Origin: Bradyrhizobium sp. CB3481 | GTDB taxonomy: Bacteria > Pseudomonadota > Alphaproteobacteria > Rhizobiales > Xanthobacteraceae | Reading direction: 5' to 3' | Assembly (NCBI RefSeq): GCF_029714305.1 | Contig: NZ_CP121647.1 | Location: 2,066,501 to 2,130,500 of the forward strand | Length of the DNA: 64,000 bases | In this document: positions 55,660 to 64,000 of the stretch, piece after piece | Position numbering within the stretch: the stretch's first letter is position 1 | Layout of the letters: the number at the start of each line of letters is the position of its first letter | Position numbers and translations under genes: made by a program | The notes under the pieces: generated by a model | Seen by the model: the letters and a program-made list of their open reading frames with translations, nothing else | The model's database searches: none | Told to the model about the DNA's origin: nothing

Positions 55660-57147
55660 CTATCGATTCTGGCATGAATAGGTGCGGACTAATTCCCGGG
55701 TGTAGAAGGGGACAACGAGCTGCCGCTCCATGTTGTGCGTCGCGGTGGCACAAGATAGCCAAAAGTAATTGCCGGCGGGATCGATGACTAATCTATTTGG
55801 TCGGAAGTTCGCGAGGATTGCCGACAGATATGGAATAGTCGAGAACCATTCCAGCGGGGCGAGATCTGGTGGTCCTCGCTTCGACGAGACAAAGCGCGGA
55901 TCGCCAAGGGCCGGATCAGAGTCCTGGCTCATGGCGAGGGTTGCGATCGCTTCTCGGTAGCGAGACCAGGCCGTGACGAATTTTGCGGTCTCGACGACGT
56001 GTATCAATGTCACCGCGATCAGGATCGAGGCAAGTGCGCACGCCCTGCGCGGCGACGATAGGGCGTGCTGTATCTTGGCCAGCGGTTTCGCGACTAATCC
56101 TTCCCGCGTCATGACGGCGAAGGTAGCCATGACGCCGAGCAGAGGGATGGCTATGACCAAAGCCGTCCGCATGTAGTAGCGGCTATTGGCATGCACTGAA
56201 TGATCGAAGCGAAGCCAGTAGACGCAGAAAACGGCGACCAATATCGGCAGCGCGAGTATGCACGCTCGCTTCGGAAACCATATGGAGATCAGTCCGAGCA
56301 GTGCGGCATAAACACTAATTGCTGCCAGCAACTCGACAATGATTTCCACTCTGAAGATTGCGGGGTCGAAGAAATGCAGCGCTGCCCGCCTGAAGGCGCC
56401 CGCGTAGTACTCGTCAGGTGGGAAAAGAATCTTCGATGCGGCGGCCAGCACGGCAATCACGAGCAGAATTGCGATCCCGCGGAGGAATGGCATGCTGCGC
56501 AAGCCGCGTAACGCCAGGGTACCAAGCACGGCGATCAGCAGCACGAAGGCTCCTTCGTGGGTGAAGGCGAGTAGAACCCACGTCGCGAATACTAGTGCCG
56601 CCCCAAGAATCGTCGATCTTGCGTAATGACTGAGTGCCAGCGCCGGCCAAAATAGCGCGTGGGCGAACCACATTTCGGTAGGAAAGCCGAAAATCAGCGG
56701 GCAGAGCAGGGCAGTCGAACCGCACGCGTAGAGGAAGATCAAGCGGCCGGAGGAGCGATCGGCAGCGTAGGTCGCTGCCAGGCCCGCCAGCGGGGCAACA
56801 TAAAACAAGAAGCCATAAGCGACGATGCCCGCCCAGGGATTGCCTGTGATGGTAGCGAGAGCTTCGGCGGGCAAGAGTGTCAGCAGATATACGGTGGTGC
56901 GGCCGGAGATGTTATGCCAGTGGAACGCCCAAATATCCTGGACTGCGACGGCGTAGGAAAACATCGCGCCATCGCCGTAGAGCTCAAGCTGATACGCCAA
57001 AGCGATGACGATAAAGGCGACTGACCAGCACAGGCCCGCTACGATAACCATCAGTCGAAGCGAGTCGCCTGGTCGACACAGCGTTATGCCCGGCGTCTCA
57101 GCGACCGTCCGTATCGGTGACGATGCAGCACCCGATCGGAAGAGCAT
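55660..57147 (-). CDS. Polytopic membrane protein, possible glycosyltransferase-type
   Basis: This 495-residue protein has about 10-11 membrane spans with short polar loops and a C-terminal periplasmic tail (FVSSKRGPPDLAPLEWFSTI ...). The topology, with a long first loop (YQLELYGDGAMFSYAVAVQD) and a soluble end, recalls membrane sugar transferases of the ArnT/PMT type (GT-C), but the diagnostic acidic pair is not certain. The ATG at 57147 lies across the RibA stop and precedes the HAD gene, so it belongs to the same operon. Confidence 0.7.
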   Translation of the reverse strand: MLFRSGAASSPIRTVAETPGITLCRPGDSLRLMVIVAGLCWSVAFIVIALAYQLELYGDGAMFSYAVAVQDIWAFHWHNISGRTTVYLLTLLPAEALATITGNPWAGIVAYGFLFYVAPLAGLAATYAADRSSGRLIFLYACGSTALLCPLIFGFPTEMWFAHALFWPALALSHYARSTILGAALVFATWVLLAFTHEGAFVLLIAVLGTLALRGLRSMPFLRGIAILLVIAVLAAASKILFPPDEYYAGAFRRAALHFFDPAIFRVEIIVELLAAISVYAALLGLISIWFPKRACILALPILVAVFCVYWLRFDHSVHANSRYYMRTALVIAIPLLGVMATFAVMTREGLVAKPLAKIQHALSSPRRACALASILIAVTLIHVVETAKFVTAWSRYREAIATLAMSQDSDPALGDPRFVSSKRGPPDLAPLEWFSTIPYLSAILANFRPNRLVIDPAGNYFWLSCATATHNMERQLVVPFYTRELVRTYSCQNR

Positions 57148-57151
57148 TGTG

Positions 57152-58255
57152 TCAGGACGTTTCCTTGAGTGTGACAAGCTTATGTCCGGAACGTTGCGCC
57201 TTAGTCGTCAGGTAACGCTTGTTATGAGGTGTGACGGGAGCCTCGAGGGGGACGCGCGCCGTGATCTCGATACCGGCCCGCGTCAGCCCATCCAGCTTGG
57301 TCGGATTGTTGGTGAGCAGCACGATCCGTGTGTAGTTGAGGTTTCGCAGCATGCCGGCGGCAATGCCATAATCCCGCTCATCATCCTCAAAGCCAAGCAC
57401 GGTGTTGGCATCTCGCGTATCCAGACCGCCATCCTGCAAACGGTAGGCGCGCATCTTGTTCGCCAGGCCGATTCCCCGGCCCTCCTGCGCAAGATACAGG
57501 ATGATCCCGCCACCGAGGCTTTCCAGGTGAGCAAGCGCCAGTTGAAGCTGGTCGCCGCAATCGCAGCGTCGGGAGCCGAAGACGTCTCCGGTTAGACAGG
57601 CCGAGTGAAGCCGAACCGGCACGGGCTTGGATTCGGCAGGCTTGCCAACGACGATCGCGACCTGCTCGACGCCGAGCGCGTCCCGAAATACCACGAAGCG
57701 TGCTGATGTCCCCGATGCGAGCGGGATTGTCGCCTCGCTGGCCAGCGCCAGCCCGTTCGTTGCATCCGCGACAAATCGGTGGACCGCGTCAGCATCGACG
57801 ACAGAAATTGACCGGATCACGTCGTTGTCAATTACCGTCGCGTGCGCTGCAAGGATGGCCGGCAAGCCGCGAACCAGCTTGACGAGCCGGATGGCCGCCG
57901 TCGCTGCATAGTCCGCAGCCCTGGCTTCCACGATGAAATGGCTCTTGTTGCCCGCAGCGAGCTCAAGAACGCTGCTTGCTTCGATAGTACGGGAAAGCGG
58001 CAATGCCATCGGCGTGGAAGTCTCGATACCGATTGCGCGCGCCCGCTGTTGGGTGACGATTAGCATCGGTGCTTCAGAACTGCACAACATCGAAAAGTCG
58101 CGCAGCCTCTGGTCGTCGAGTCCCTCCACTGGAAGCGCAATCAGGTCTTCGCCGGGCGCGCGGACACGAATCGGCCTCCGCGCCTGCAGTTCACTCAAGG
58201 CGCGGCTGGCAGCGAGATGCTCTCTGCTGCCAAAGATGACTGAGACGGCGCTCAT
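57152..58255 (-). CDS. ribA: GTP cyclohydrolase II with degenerate N-terminal domain
   Basis: This 367-residue protein contains the complete GTP cyclohydrolase II domain (about 190-360): zinc-binding cysteines in SACLTGDVFGSRRCDCGDQL, the EGRGIGLANKMRAY segment, LGFEDDERDYGIAAGMLRNL and LTNNPTKLDGL. Residues 1-185 are an extra domain that loosely resembles DHBP synthase but lacks its acidic metal motif, as in several rhizobial RibA proteins. It converts GTP to 2,5-diamino-6-ribosylamino-4(3H)-pyrimidinone 5-phosphate. Instead of ribB/ribE/ribH it is followed by a membrane protein and HAD phosphatase, and faces a reductase-only RibD gene. Confidence 0.9.
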   Translation of the reverse strand: MSAVSVIFGSREHLAASRALSELQARRPIRVRAPGEDLIALPVEGLDDQRLRDFSMLCSSEAPMLIVTQQRARAIGIETSTPMALPLSRTIEASSVLELAAGNKSHFIVEARAADYAATAAIRLVKLVRGLPAILAAHATVIDNDVIRSISVVDADAVHRFVADATNGLALASEATIPLASGTSARFVVFRDALGVEQVAIVVGKPAESKPVPVRLHSACLTGDVFGSRRCDCGDQLQLALAHLESLGGGIILYLAQEGRGIGLANKMRAYRLQDGGLDTRDANTVLGFEDDERDYGIAAGMLRNLNYTRIVLLTNNPTKLDGLTRAGIEITARVPLEAPVTPHNKRYLTTKAQRSGHKLVTLKETS

Positions 58256-58387
58256 ATGCTGGACCTTCTTTTTCTAGCCGCGTTCGTGGAACACCAAAAG
58301 TCCCGGATCATTCCGCTAGAAATCAGATGGATTTTTGGGATCGAGTGGCCGATAGTAAGCATTGATATCAGGTGAACCCCTCAATTT

Positions 58388-59209
58388 TTGATTGGCTCCG
58401 TGCAACTAGGTAATTTGCCCACCAGCAGACTTGCTCCTCCGGACGCATGGGCTAGCTTTGTTGACCTCTTTCGTAGGGGACAGCAACCGTTGCCGCAAGG
58501 CTGGGCGGATTTATTCGGGCCGTTGCGGAACGGGATGGTCGACGACCTCGTTATGGTCGGGCAACTCGGCCAATCCCTGGATGGCCGGGTAGCGACAGCG
58601 ACTGGCCATTCGAAGTATATCAACTGTCCCGCCGGCATTGAGCATCTGCACCGGCTACGTTCGCTGGTCGACATTGTCGTGGTCGGCGTAGGCACCGCGA
58701 TCGCCGACAATCCTCAATTGACGGTGCGACATGTTCCCGGGCCTCAACCGGCGCGGGCTGTCATTGACCCGAAGGGACGCCTCCGCTCGGACGCGAAACT
58801 GTTCGCCGAGGATGGCGCTCGCCGCCTGCTGATCACTACCGAAGGGGCGCCAGTGGCGGTGCCTGCCGGAGTAGAAATCATCACCCTGCCGTCGCAGGAA
58901 GGAAACATTGCACCGTGCGATATCGCTTCGGCGCTGAGACGTGCGGGCATGCGCCGGGTACTGATAGAGGGTGGAGCGGATACCCTGTCGCGCTTTATCG
59001 CGGCCCGATGTCTCGACCGGCTCCATGTTACGGTCGCCCCCGTCATGCTGGGCGCTGGAGGACCGGGCATCGACCTGCCGCCGCTCGAGCGTGCTGACCA
59101 GGCTCACCGGATGCCGACCCGCGTGCACCAGATCGAGGACGATGTGTTGTTCGATTGCGATCTTTCGGCTCAGCGCATCGTGCTCGGCGTGGCGAAGAAA
59201 TCGACGTGA
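58388..59209 (+). CDS. RibD C-terminal reductase-domain protein (no deaminase domain)
   Basis: This 273-residue protein is the RibD/RibG reductase half only: VMVGQLGQSLDGRVATATGH, HRLRSLVDIVVVGVGTAIAD, ARAVIDPKGRL, then VLIEGGADTLSRFIAARCLD and VAPVMLGAGGPGI. In riboflavin synthesis this domain reduces the ribosyl side chain with NADPH; the N-terminal deaminase is absent here. The likely start is TTG at 58388 or GTG at 58400, without a clear binding site. It diverges from RibA across 132 bases and overlaps the methyltransferase gene by 40 bases, tail to tail. Confidence 0.88.
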   Translation: MIGSVQLGNLPTSRLAPPDAWASFVDLFRRGQQPLPQGWADLFGPLRNGMVDDLVMVGQLGQSLDGRVATATGHSKYINCPAGIEHLHRLRSLVDIVVVGVGTAIADNPQLTVRHVPGPQPARAVIDPKGRLRSDAKLFAEDGARRLLITTEGAPVAVPAGVEIITLPSQEGNIAPCDIASALRRAGMRRVLIEGGADTLSRFIAARCLDRLHVTVAPVMLGAGGPGIDLPPLERADQAHRMPTRVHQIEDDVLFDCDLSAQRIVLGVAKKST

Positions 59210-59979
59210 CCCACGCGCATCGTTGAAGCCCGGCGCGCGACAGCCGTTCTTCGTCTGTCCAGCCAATTATCGATGTCCTGGCCCGATAGCGATCCCACTT
59301 CCCGTGCGGCGGCGCCCCAGCCATTGAGCAAATCGATTTGAATCTCCTGATCGGCCGTCCCGATTACCCAATCGGAATTGCCCCGTAGCACCGAATATGC
59401 GAGCGCCTCGAACCGGGAAATAGCAGCAATACCGCCGGAAGGGCCCAGTGCCGGCCCGAAGCCCTTATCGGTATGTTGATGGGCATTCACGGCGGCGGTC
59501 ACGGCCGCATCGGCCGGGTCTGATGGTGAAAGCTCGATCCGCCCATCATAGCTGAGCGCAGCATAGACCGGTAAGGCGCGCGAAGCCGCATGGCGCGCAA
59601 AGCGTTCGAGCCAGGCTTCGGAGACGAGGTCGAGCAGCGCCGAAATCGTGATGAGATCGCTCGGCTGCCTTAGCGCGGCTTCGAAGTTTTCGTTGATGTC
59701 GAGTTGAATGGCATGCAGGCTGATGTTGTCCGAAACATTGCCGCGGCATGCAACGTCCAGCAGGCGAGGGTCGTTGTCGACGAGATCCCAATGTTGCCGT
59801 GCCGGCAGATGGGGGGTGAGTGTGCGCAAAGTGGAGCCCGCGCCGCAGGCGAGATCGACGAGACGTATAGCGCTTTTCGATTGGAGCAATGAGGCTACGG
59901 CAGCGAGCACCTGTGGATTGCGCGCACGCCTGTCGTAGCTTTCCCGCAAGTTCAGCCATTCAACGGAGAAACTGCTCAT
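59170..59979 (-). CDS. SAM-dependent methyltransferase
   Basis: This 269-residue protein has SAM motif I LVDLACGAGSTLRTL near 40-54, post-I WDLVDNDPRLLDVA and motif II DLITISALLDLVSE, the class I fold. Its ATG overlaps the stop of the glycosyltransferase gene by 4 bases, and its 3' end overlaps the convergent RibD gene by 40 bases. Substrate unknown; an O- or N-methylation of the cluster product is the simplest idea. Confidence 0.85.
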   Translation of the reverse strand: MSSFSVEWLNLRESYDRRARNPQVLAAVASLLQSKSAIRLVDLACGAGSTLRTLTPHLPARQHWDLVDNDPRLLDVACRGNVSDNISLHAIQLDINENFEAALRQPSDLITISALLDLVSEAWLERFARHAASRALPVYAALSYDGRIELSPSDPADAAVTAAVNAHQHTDKGFGPALGPSGGIAAISRFEALAYSVLRGNSDWVIGTADQEIQIDLLNGWGAAAREVGSLSGQDIDNWLDRRRTAVARRASTMRVGHVDFFATPSTMR

Positions 59980-61028
59980 GCGAGCTTGTCCAGCGTAGCG
60001 GCAAAGATCGCTGCGGATTCCCGCCAGGTCGGCAGCGTTCGCGCAGCCGCCAGTGCCGCTTCGGAAAGGCTGCGCCGTTGCTCTGCATCGGCGATGATGC
60101 CACGCAGGGCCGCTGCGAGCGCAGCGGGATCATTGGGGGACACCAGCAATCCCGTGCCTTGTGGAATCGTATCCGGTATGGCTCCGGCCATCGTCCCGAT
60201 TACGGGAAGGCCGTGGCAAAGCGCTTCAGCGTAGGCCATGCCGTACCCCTCGAAGCGCGAGGCGAGCACGAACAGGTCGGCCTTGGCATAGAGCACGGCG
60301 AGTTGTGCTGACGGGATGGCGCCCATCGTTTCGATGCGGCCAGCAAGCCTGTGTTGCGAAATGAGATACCGGATTTTGGCCGCTTCGCTCCGATCCCGCG
60401 TGAGGTCGCCGACGATGGTTAGCCGCCAAGGCATGTCAGCGAGCACCGCGAGGGCGGACACCAGGATGTCAAACCCCTTGCGCGGCACGACCGACCCGAC
60501 CGACAGAAGATGCGGGATGTCGTTTGGCTCTCGCGCGGAGAGTGACACGGGATCGTTTCCGGGCCTTGCGACCGTGATGCGCGCGGCCGGCACGCAATAA
60601 TCCGAGGCTACGAGTTTCGCCGTTGCCGGGCTCGTCACGACGACTTCACGGGCCTCGGCGAGTGCTGCCTGTTCGCTGCGGCGAAGGGAAGCAGCGCGCT
60701 CGGCGGCCAAGCCGGATTCGAGCGCCAATGGATGATGTACCAGGGCGACCAGCGGATGCCGGCTCGCCAACTCGGCCGCCACATCAGGCAGGACGCCGAG
60801 GGCGAGTCCGTCCAGCACGATCGGCCGGCCCTCCGGTAGCGCACCCAACAGCGATCGTGCAGCCGCACGGGTTGCTGCGTCCGGTGCAGGAAATCCGTCA
60901 CCGATATTGAGATAGTCGACTTCCCAGCCCAGATGACGGAGTTCGGCCATGATCCGCTTGTCATAGGCGTAGCCGCCCGTCGGCGTGTCGAGACTGCCCG
61001 GCACGGCGAAGACGACGCGCTTCACCAC
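59976..61028 (-). CDS. GT4-family glycosyltransferase
   Basis: This 350-residue retaining glycosyltransferase has a GT-B fold: N-terminal [20 protein letters not shown] with the Gly-rich loop, [10 protein letters not shown], the central [19 protein letters not shown], and the donor-binding EX7E motif in [15 protein letters not shown]. It starts at a GTG that overlaps the previous gene by 7 bases, so translation is coupled. The donor is a nucleotide sugar; the acceptor is unknown, but the gene order suggests the pterin- or pyrimidine-type product. Confidence 0.9.
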   Translation of the reverse strand: MVKRVVFAVPGSLDTPTGGYAYDKRIMAELRHLGWEVDYLNIGDGFPAPDAATRAAARSLLGALPEGRPIVLDGLALGVLPDVAAELASRHPLVALVHHPLALESGLAAERAASLRRSEQAALAEAREVVVTSPATAKLVASDYCVPAARITVARPGNDPVSLSAREPNDIPHLLSVGSVVPRKGFDILVSALAVLADMPWRLTIVGDLTRDRSEAAKIRYLISQHRLAGRIETMGAIPSAQLAVLYAKADLFVLASRFEGYGMAYAEALCHGLPVIGTMAGAIPDTIPQGTGLLVSPNDPAALAAALRGIIADAEQRRSLSEAALAAARTLPTWRESAAIFAATLDKLA

Positions 61029-61423
61029 AAGGGGGCCTCATAGGACGCGCGCGCGATGTGCGACTCGGACAGCGTAATGCGCAATGCCTTGAGCTCTACC
61101 CCGGGGCGACCGAGTTCTCCGGCACGGGCAGCATTGGCGAGGCCATCGTAGATATGCTTTGACAGGAACTCGGTCGTGGTGTTCTTGCCGTTGAATTCGG
61201 GGATCTCGTCGAGATTGCGATAGTTCAGCGGGCCAAGCATCGCCTTGAGTGCGTCATGGGCGAGACCAATGTCGATGACGATTCCATTGGCATCGAGCGC
61301 ATCCGCGATGAAGGCAGCGTCGACCACGAATGTCGCTCCATGCAATGCCTGCGCGGGCCCGAAAACCGGGCCGCGAAAGGAATGCGCGATCATGATGTGG
61401 TCTCGAACTTCGATGGTGAACAA
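61022..61423 (-). CDS. 6-pyruvoyl-tetrahydropterin-synthase/QueD-like protein lacking key residues
   Basis: This 133-residue protein follows the PTPS/QueD fold: [20 protein letters not shown], then [40 protein letters not shown] and [18 protein letters not shown]. The start is TTG at 61423, because AAGGAG lies 6 bases upstream. Against E. coli QueD as I recall it, the catalytic Cys is Ala here, the HGH zinc pair is HGA, and the LDH catalytic Asp-His is LNY; the late Glu is kept (SES). So three catalytic-site positions and one zinc ligand are lost. It is probably not a normal PTPS or QueD. It lies between an alcohol dehydrogenase and the glycosyltransferase. Confidence 0.8.
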   Translation of the reverse strand: MFTIEVRDHIMIAHSFRGPVFGPAQALHGATFVVDAAFIADALDANGIVIDIGLAHDALKAMLGPLNYRNLDEIPEFNGKNTTTEFLSKHIYDGLANAARAGELGRPGVELKALRITLSESHIARASYEAPLW

Positions 61424-61433
61424 GGCTGGCTCC

Positions 61434-62423
61434 TTACGGATAGGCGACAGGTTGACAGAGCGCAGTGCTTCCTTCCGCAAGAATCCTCGGCAGAAGTTTC
61501 GGCAAATCGCCGAAGGCGATCGGCGGCGCAATCAGTGCGTCAAGCCGGGGATCAGCGAGCAGGCTCAACGCGGCGGAAAGACGACGATTGTAGCTCCAGC
61601 GCGGACGGTGCGACGGGGCAACGCTTCCGACCTGGCTTGATATCAGCCGAAGGCGGCGGCTGTGAAACGGGCCGCCGAGAGGCGCGGTCACAGGCCGATT
61701 ACCATACCAGCTCATCTCAAGCACGGTCGCCTCATCCCCGGCCAGCTCTAGCGCGGTGCCCAGCCCGTCCGGCGAGCCGCTGGCGTGCACCACCAGATCG
61801 CAGTCGCGCGCTGCCTTTGCCGGCTCTGCGAAACCAACGCCAAGTGCAGCGGCTAATTCCGCGCGGGCCGGATTAATGTCTACGAGGGTAACCTCGGCGC
61901 CGGGCATTCGCCCGCAAAGATGAGCAAAAAGGGAACCGACGACGCCCGCCCCTATGACAGCGATGCGGTCGGCCGGCCCTGGAGCAGCGTCCCAGACACC
62001 ATTGAGCGCGGTTTCCATGTTGGCCGCCAGCACGGCACGTTGCGGCGGTATCTCATCCGGCAGGACGACGACTGACGCCACGGGAATGTTGAACGTCGTC
62101 TGATGTGGATGGAGCGCGAAGACGTTCTTGCCGCCCAGCGTACCACCTCGTTCATGCACCCGTCCGACGGCCGCGTAGCCGTACTTCACGGGAAAAGGAA
62201 AGTCGCCGGCCATGAACGGCGCGCGCATCCTGCCGAATTCGCTCTCTGGGACTCTTCCAGCGAAGACAAGCGATTCTGTTCCGCGGCTGATAGCGCTAAA
62301 GATCGTTCTCACGCGCACTTCGGCGTCTTCAGGCTGAGTCAAAATCTCCTGCCGAATTTCGGCCTTACCTTGCCCGCAATACCAGAGGGAAAAGGCGGTA
62401 TCGGAGCTCGAACTGGCAGCCAT
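61434..62423 (-). CDS. Zinc-type medium-chain dehydrogenase/reductase
   Basis: This 329-residue MDR protein has [20 protein letters not shown] (the substrate-side loop), [18 protein letters not shown], and a Rossmann motif [16 protein letters not shown]. The catalytic zinc Cys and the four structural zinc cysteines are not obvious, so it may be a zinc-free MDR. The ATG at 62423 is the first gene of this operon; the PTPS-like gene starts 10 bases after its stop. It may oxidise or reduce a side chain of the pathway product. Confidence 0.85.
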   Translation of the reverse strand: MAASSSSDTAFSLWYCGQGKAEIRQEILTQPEDAEVRVRTIFSAISRGTESLVFAGRVPESEFGRMRAPFMAGDFPFPVKYGYAAVGRVHERGGTLGGKNVFALHPHQTTFNIPVASVVVLPDEIPPQRAVLAANMETALNGVWDAAPGPADRIAVIGAGVVGSLFAHLCGRMPGAEVTLVDINPARAELAAALGVGFAEPAKAARDCDLVVHASGSPDGLGTALELAGDEATVLEMSWYGNRPVTAPLGGPFHSRRLRLISSQVGSVAPSHRPRWSYNRRLSAALSLLADPRLDALIAPPIAFGDLPKLLPRILAEGSTALCQPVAYP

Positions 62424-62539
62424 TTTCTTCAATCTCGGGCTGGAATTACCGAAAGTCTGTCGTGTTATACAGTAATCTGCACCAGCCGATGTCCAATGAG
62501 AAGCCGTAACCTGTCCCGCCAGCCGCACCTGCTCCGAAA

Positions 62540-64000
62540 ATGAACGAAACTGAAGCCGCCGGAAAGGTCATGTTCGCGAGGCGAGCGACATTTGCCGTCC
62601 TGTTTTTTCTGGCAATGACGGGATCGTTGGTTCTTGCCGCAATGGCGCTGGCGCCCGGAGGACTCGGGTTCGTCGATATCGTCGCGCTTATCCTGTTCGC
62701 ATTCACTCTGCCCTGGATGGTCGCCGGCTTCTGCAATGCCCTGATCGGGTTTGTCATCATGCGCTACGCCGCCGATCCGGTCGCCGCGGTGCTGCCGGCG
62801 GTCGGAAAGGTCCGCGACGATGACCGCGTGACGGCGTCGACGGCGATACTGCTTTGCGTGCGCAACGAACTGCCGGTGCGTACCATCCGCAACCTTGAGC
62901 CGATGCTCGACGGTCTCTGCGCCTCCGGATATGCAGAGCGCTTCCATCTCTATCTCCTCAGCGACACCAGCGACGCCGCACTTGCCACAGCTGAGGAGGC
63001 GCTGTTCTCCGAATTGATCACAACCTGGCGCGACCGGATCGCCATCAGCTACCGGCGGCGTACCGTCAACCACGGTTTCAAGGCGGGCAATATCCGGGAA
63101 TTTTGCGAGCGCTGGGGAAGCCGTCACGAGTTCGCAGTTACGCTCGATGCCGACAGCTTCATGCCGGCGGACGCGATCATCCGGCTCGTCCGTATCATGC
63201 AGGTCGATCCAAAGCTCGGCATCCTCCAGGGGCTGATCGTGGGCCTGCCGTCGACGAGCATGTTTGCCCGTATCTTCCAGTTCGGTATGCGTTTAGGCAT
63301 GCGCTCTTACACCATCGGCAGCGCATGGTGGCAGGGGGATTGCGGTCCCTATTGGGGGCACAATGCGATCCTGCGCCTCAAGCCGTTCATTGCGCACTGC
63401 CAGCTTCCCTTGCTGACCGGTGACGGCGGAGAAGCACGGCATATCCTCAGTCACGACCAGATCGAGGCGGCGCTGATGCGATCGGCCGGCTATCATGTGC
63501 GCGTGGTGCCGCGGGAGGACCTAGGTTGGGAGGACAATCCGCCGACGCTCCTGGAATTCATGCGTCGCGACCTGCGCTGGTGCCAGGGCAACATGCAGTA
63601 CTTGCGGCTCGTCACGCTGCCGAATCTAACGCCGGTCAGCCGCTATCAGCTTGTTCTCGCCATCCTGATGTTCGTCGGCTCGCCAGCATGGGTCGGTCTG
63701 CTGGGCCTTGCGACCGCTGCGCTGATCCACTGCGATGATCCCGCCAACATCATGCGACCGGATCTGGGAAGCGCACTGATCGCGTGGGTGCTTTTGATGT
63801 GGTTCTCGCCGAAGATCGCGGGCGCGCTGGACGTTTTGCTGGTGCCGAAGGAGCGCCGCGCATTTGGCGGGGCAGGTCGCTTCACCGTCAACTTCGCGAT
63901 TGAAACAATCTATTCGATCGTCCTTTGCCCGATCCTTTGGATCAGCCATACGATTTTCCTGTCGGGCCGGCTCTTCAACCGCGACGTCCACTGGATGGGC
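62540..64000 (+). CDS. mdoH: OpgH/MdoH-type glucan glucosyltransferase (partial, runs off the window)
   Basis: The 487 visible residues are the N-terminal two thirds of a periplasmic-glucan glucosyltransferase of the OpgH type. Two early membrane spans (about 12-34 and 45-72) are followed by the GT2 catalytic domain: TASTAILLCVRNELPVRTIR, HLYLLSDTSDA, the DxD-type TLDADSFMPADAI, GPYWGHNAILRLKPF, and the RRDLRWCQGNMQY signature, then three spans. The start at 62540 is uncertain; an ATG at 62570 has GGAAAGG near it. It makes the beta-glucan backbone of osmoregulated periplasmic glucans. It diverges from the dehydrogenase operon, so its link with the pterin-type cluster may only be positional. 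Confidence 0.88.
   Translation, partial: MNETEAAGKVMFARRATFAVLFFLAMTGSLVLAAMALAPGGLGFVDIVALILFAFTLPWMVAGFCNALIGFVIMRYAADPVAAVLPAVGKVRDDDRVTASTAILLCVRNELPVRTIRNLEPMLDGLCASGYAERFHLYLLSDTSDAALATAEEALFSELITTWRDRIAISYRRRTVNHGFKAGNIREFCERWGSRHEFAVTLDADSFMPADAIIRLVRIMQVDPKLGILQGLIVGLPSTSMFARIFQFGMRLGMRSYTIGSAWWQGDCGPYWGHNAILRLKPFIAHCQLPLLTGDGGEARHILSHDQIEAALMRSAGYHVRVVPREDLGWEDNPPTLLEFMRRDLRWCQGNMQYLRLVTLPNLTPVSRYQLVLAILMFVGSPAWVGLLGLATAALIHCDDPANIMRPDLGSALIAWVLLMWFSPKIAGALDVLLVPKERRAFGGAGRFTVNFAIETIYSIVLCPILWISHTIFLSGRLFNRDVHWMG

Noticed and set aside
58256..58387. FMN riboswitch before ribA or the RibD gene
   Set aside because: The 132-base gap is too short for the usual element plus expression platform on either side, and the conserved FMN-element stems are not evident.
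1..64000. tRNA, rRNA and CRISPR arrays
   Set aside because: I saw no cloverleaf ending in CCA, no rRNA-like conserved blocks and no regularly spaced identical repeats.

Overview
The window looks like chromosomal DNA of a Bradyrhizobium-type alphaproteobacterium (Nitrobacteraceae and relatives). The reasons are high GC, strong GGAGG-type ribosome binding sites, and family content: cyclase-TPR proteins, paired Crp/Fnr regulators, a DUF6894 protein, many small exported proteins and a glucan glucosyltransferase. This is inferred from gene content; there is no rRNA or tRNA here to confirm it.

Layout. 0-3 kb: minus-strand operon for an IorAB-type molybdenum hydroxylase and the start of a third exported subunit. 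3.4-11 kb: cytochrome c, NmrA-like reductase, cytochrome P460, and a run of chloroperoxidase-like hydrolase, SDR, cupin and membrane protein. 11-21.7 kb: an intact class III cyclase with TPRs, a decayed paralogue, two Crp/Fnr regulators, an orphan TakP-like binding protein and small proteins. 22-35 kb is strikingly eroded: dienelactone hydrolase, an exported protein, a SnoaL-like protein, a PHB depolymerase, an SDR, a Wadjet JetD-like protein and an ImmA/IrrE-like peptidase all carry frameshifts. Intact genes there include a second SnoaL-like protein and a ribbon-helix-helix regulator that overlaps a perfect inverted repeat. 35-40.5 kb: an exported lactonase-like metallohydrolase, then a tightly coupled operon GldA-GldF-GldG-DUF4340-HupE. 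41-49.3 kb: gene fragments (IorB, GH15), an MHS-family transporter, an alpha/beta hydrolase, a MarR regulator with possible operators, and IS21 and IS110 elements. 49.4-54.9 kb: stress-type and small membrane proteins (CsbD, iron permease-like, 24- and 28-residue proteins) and an FkbM methyltransferase.

54.9-64 kb is the most interesting part. Two minus-strand operons and two divergent plus-strand genes bring together GTP cyclohydrolase II, a reductase-only RibD, a pyruvoyl-tetrahydropterin-synthase-like protein missing most catalytic residues, a zinc-type alcohol dehydrogenase, a GT4 glycosyltransferase, a SAM methyltransferase, a HAD phosphatase, a polytopic membrane protein and an OpgH-type glucosyltransferase. 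I read this as a candidate uncharacterised pathway that makes a glycosylated, methylated compound from GTP (pterin-, pyrimidine- or flavin-like). That is inference from gene content, not proof.
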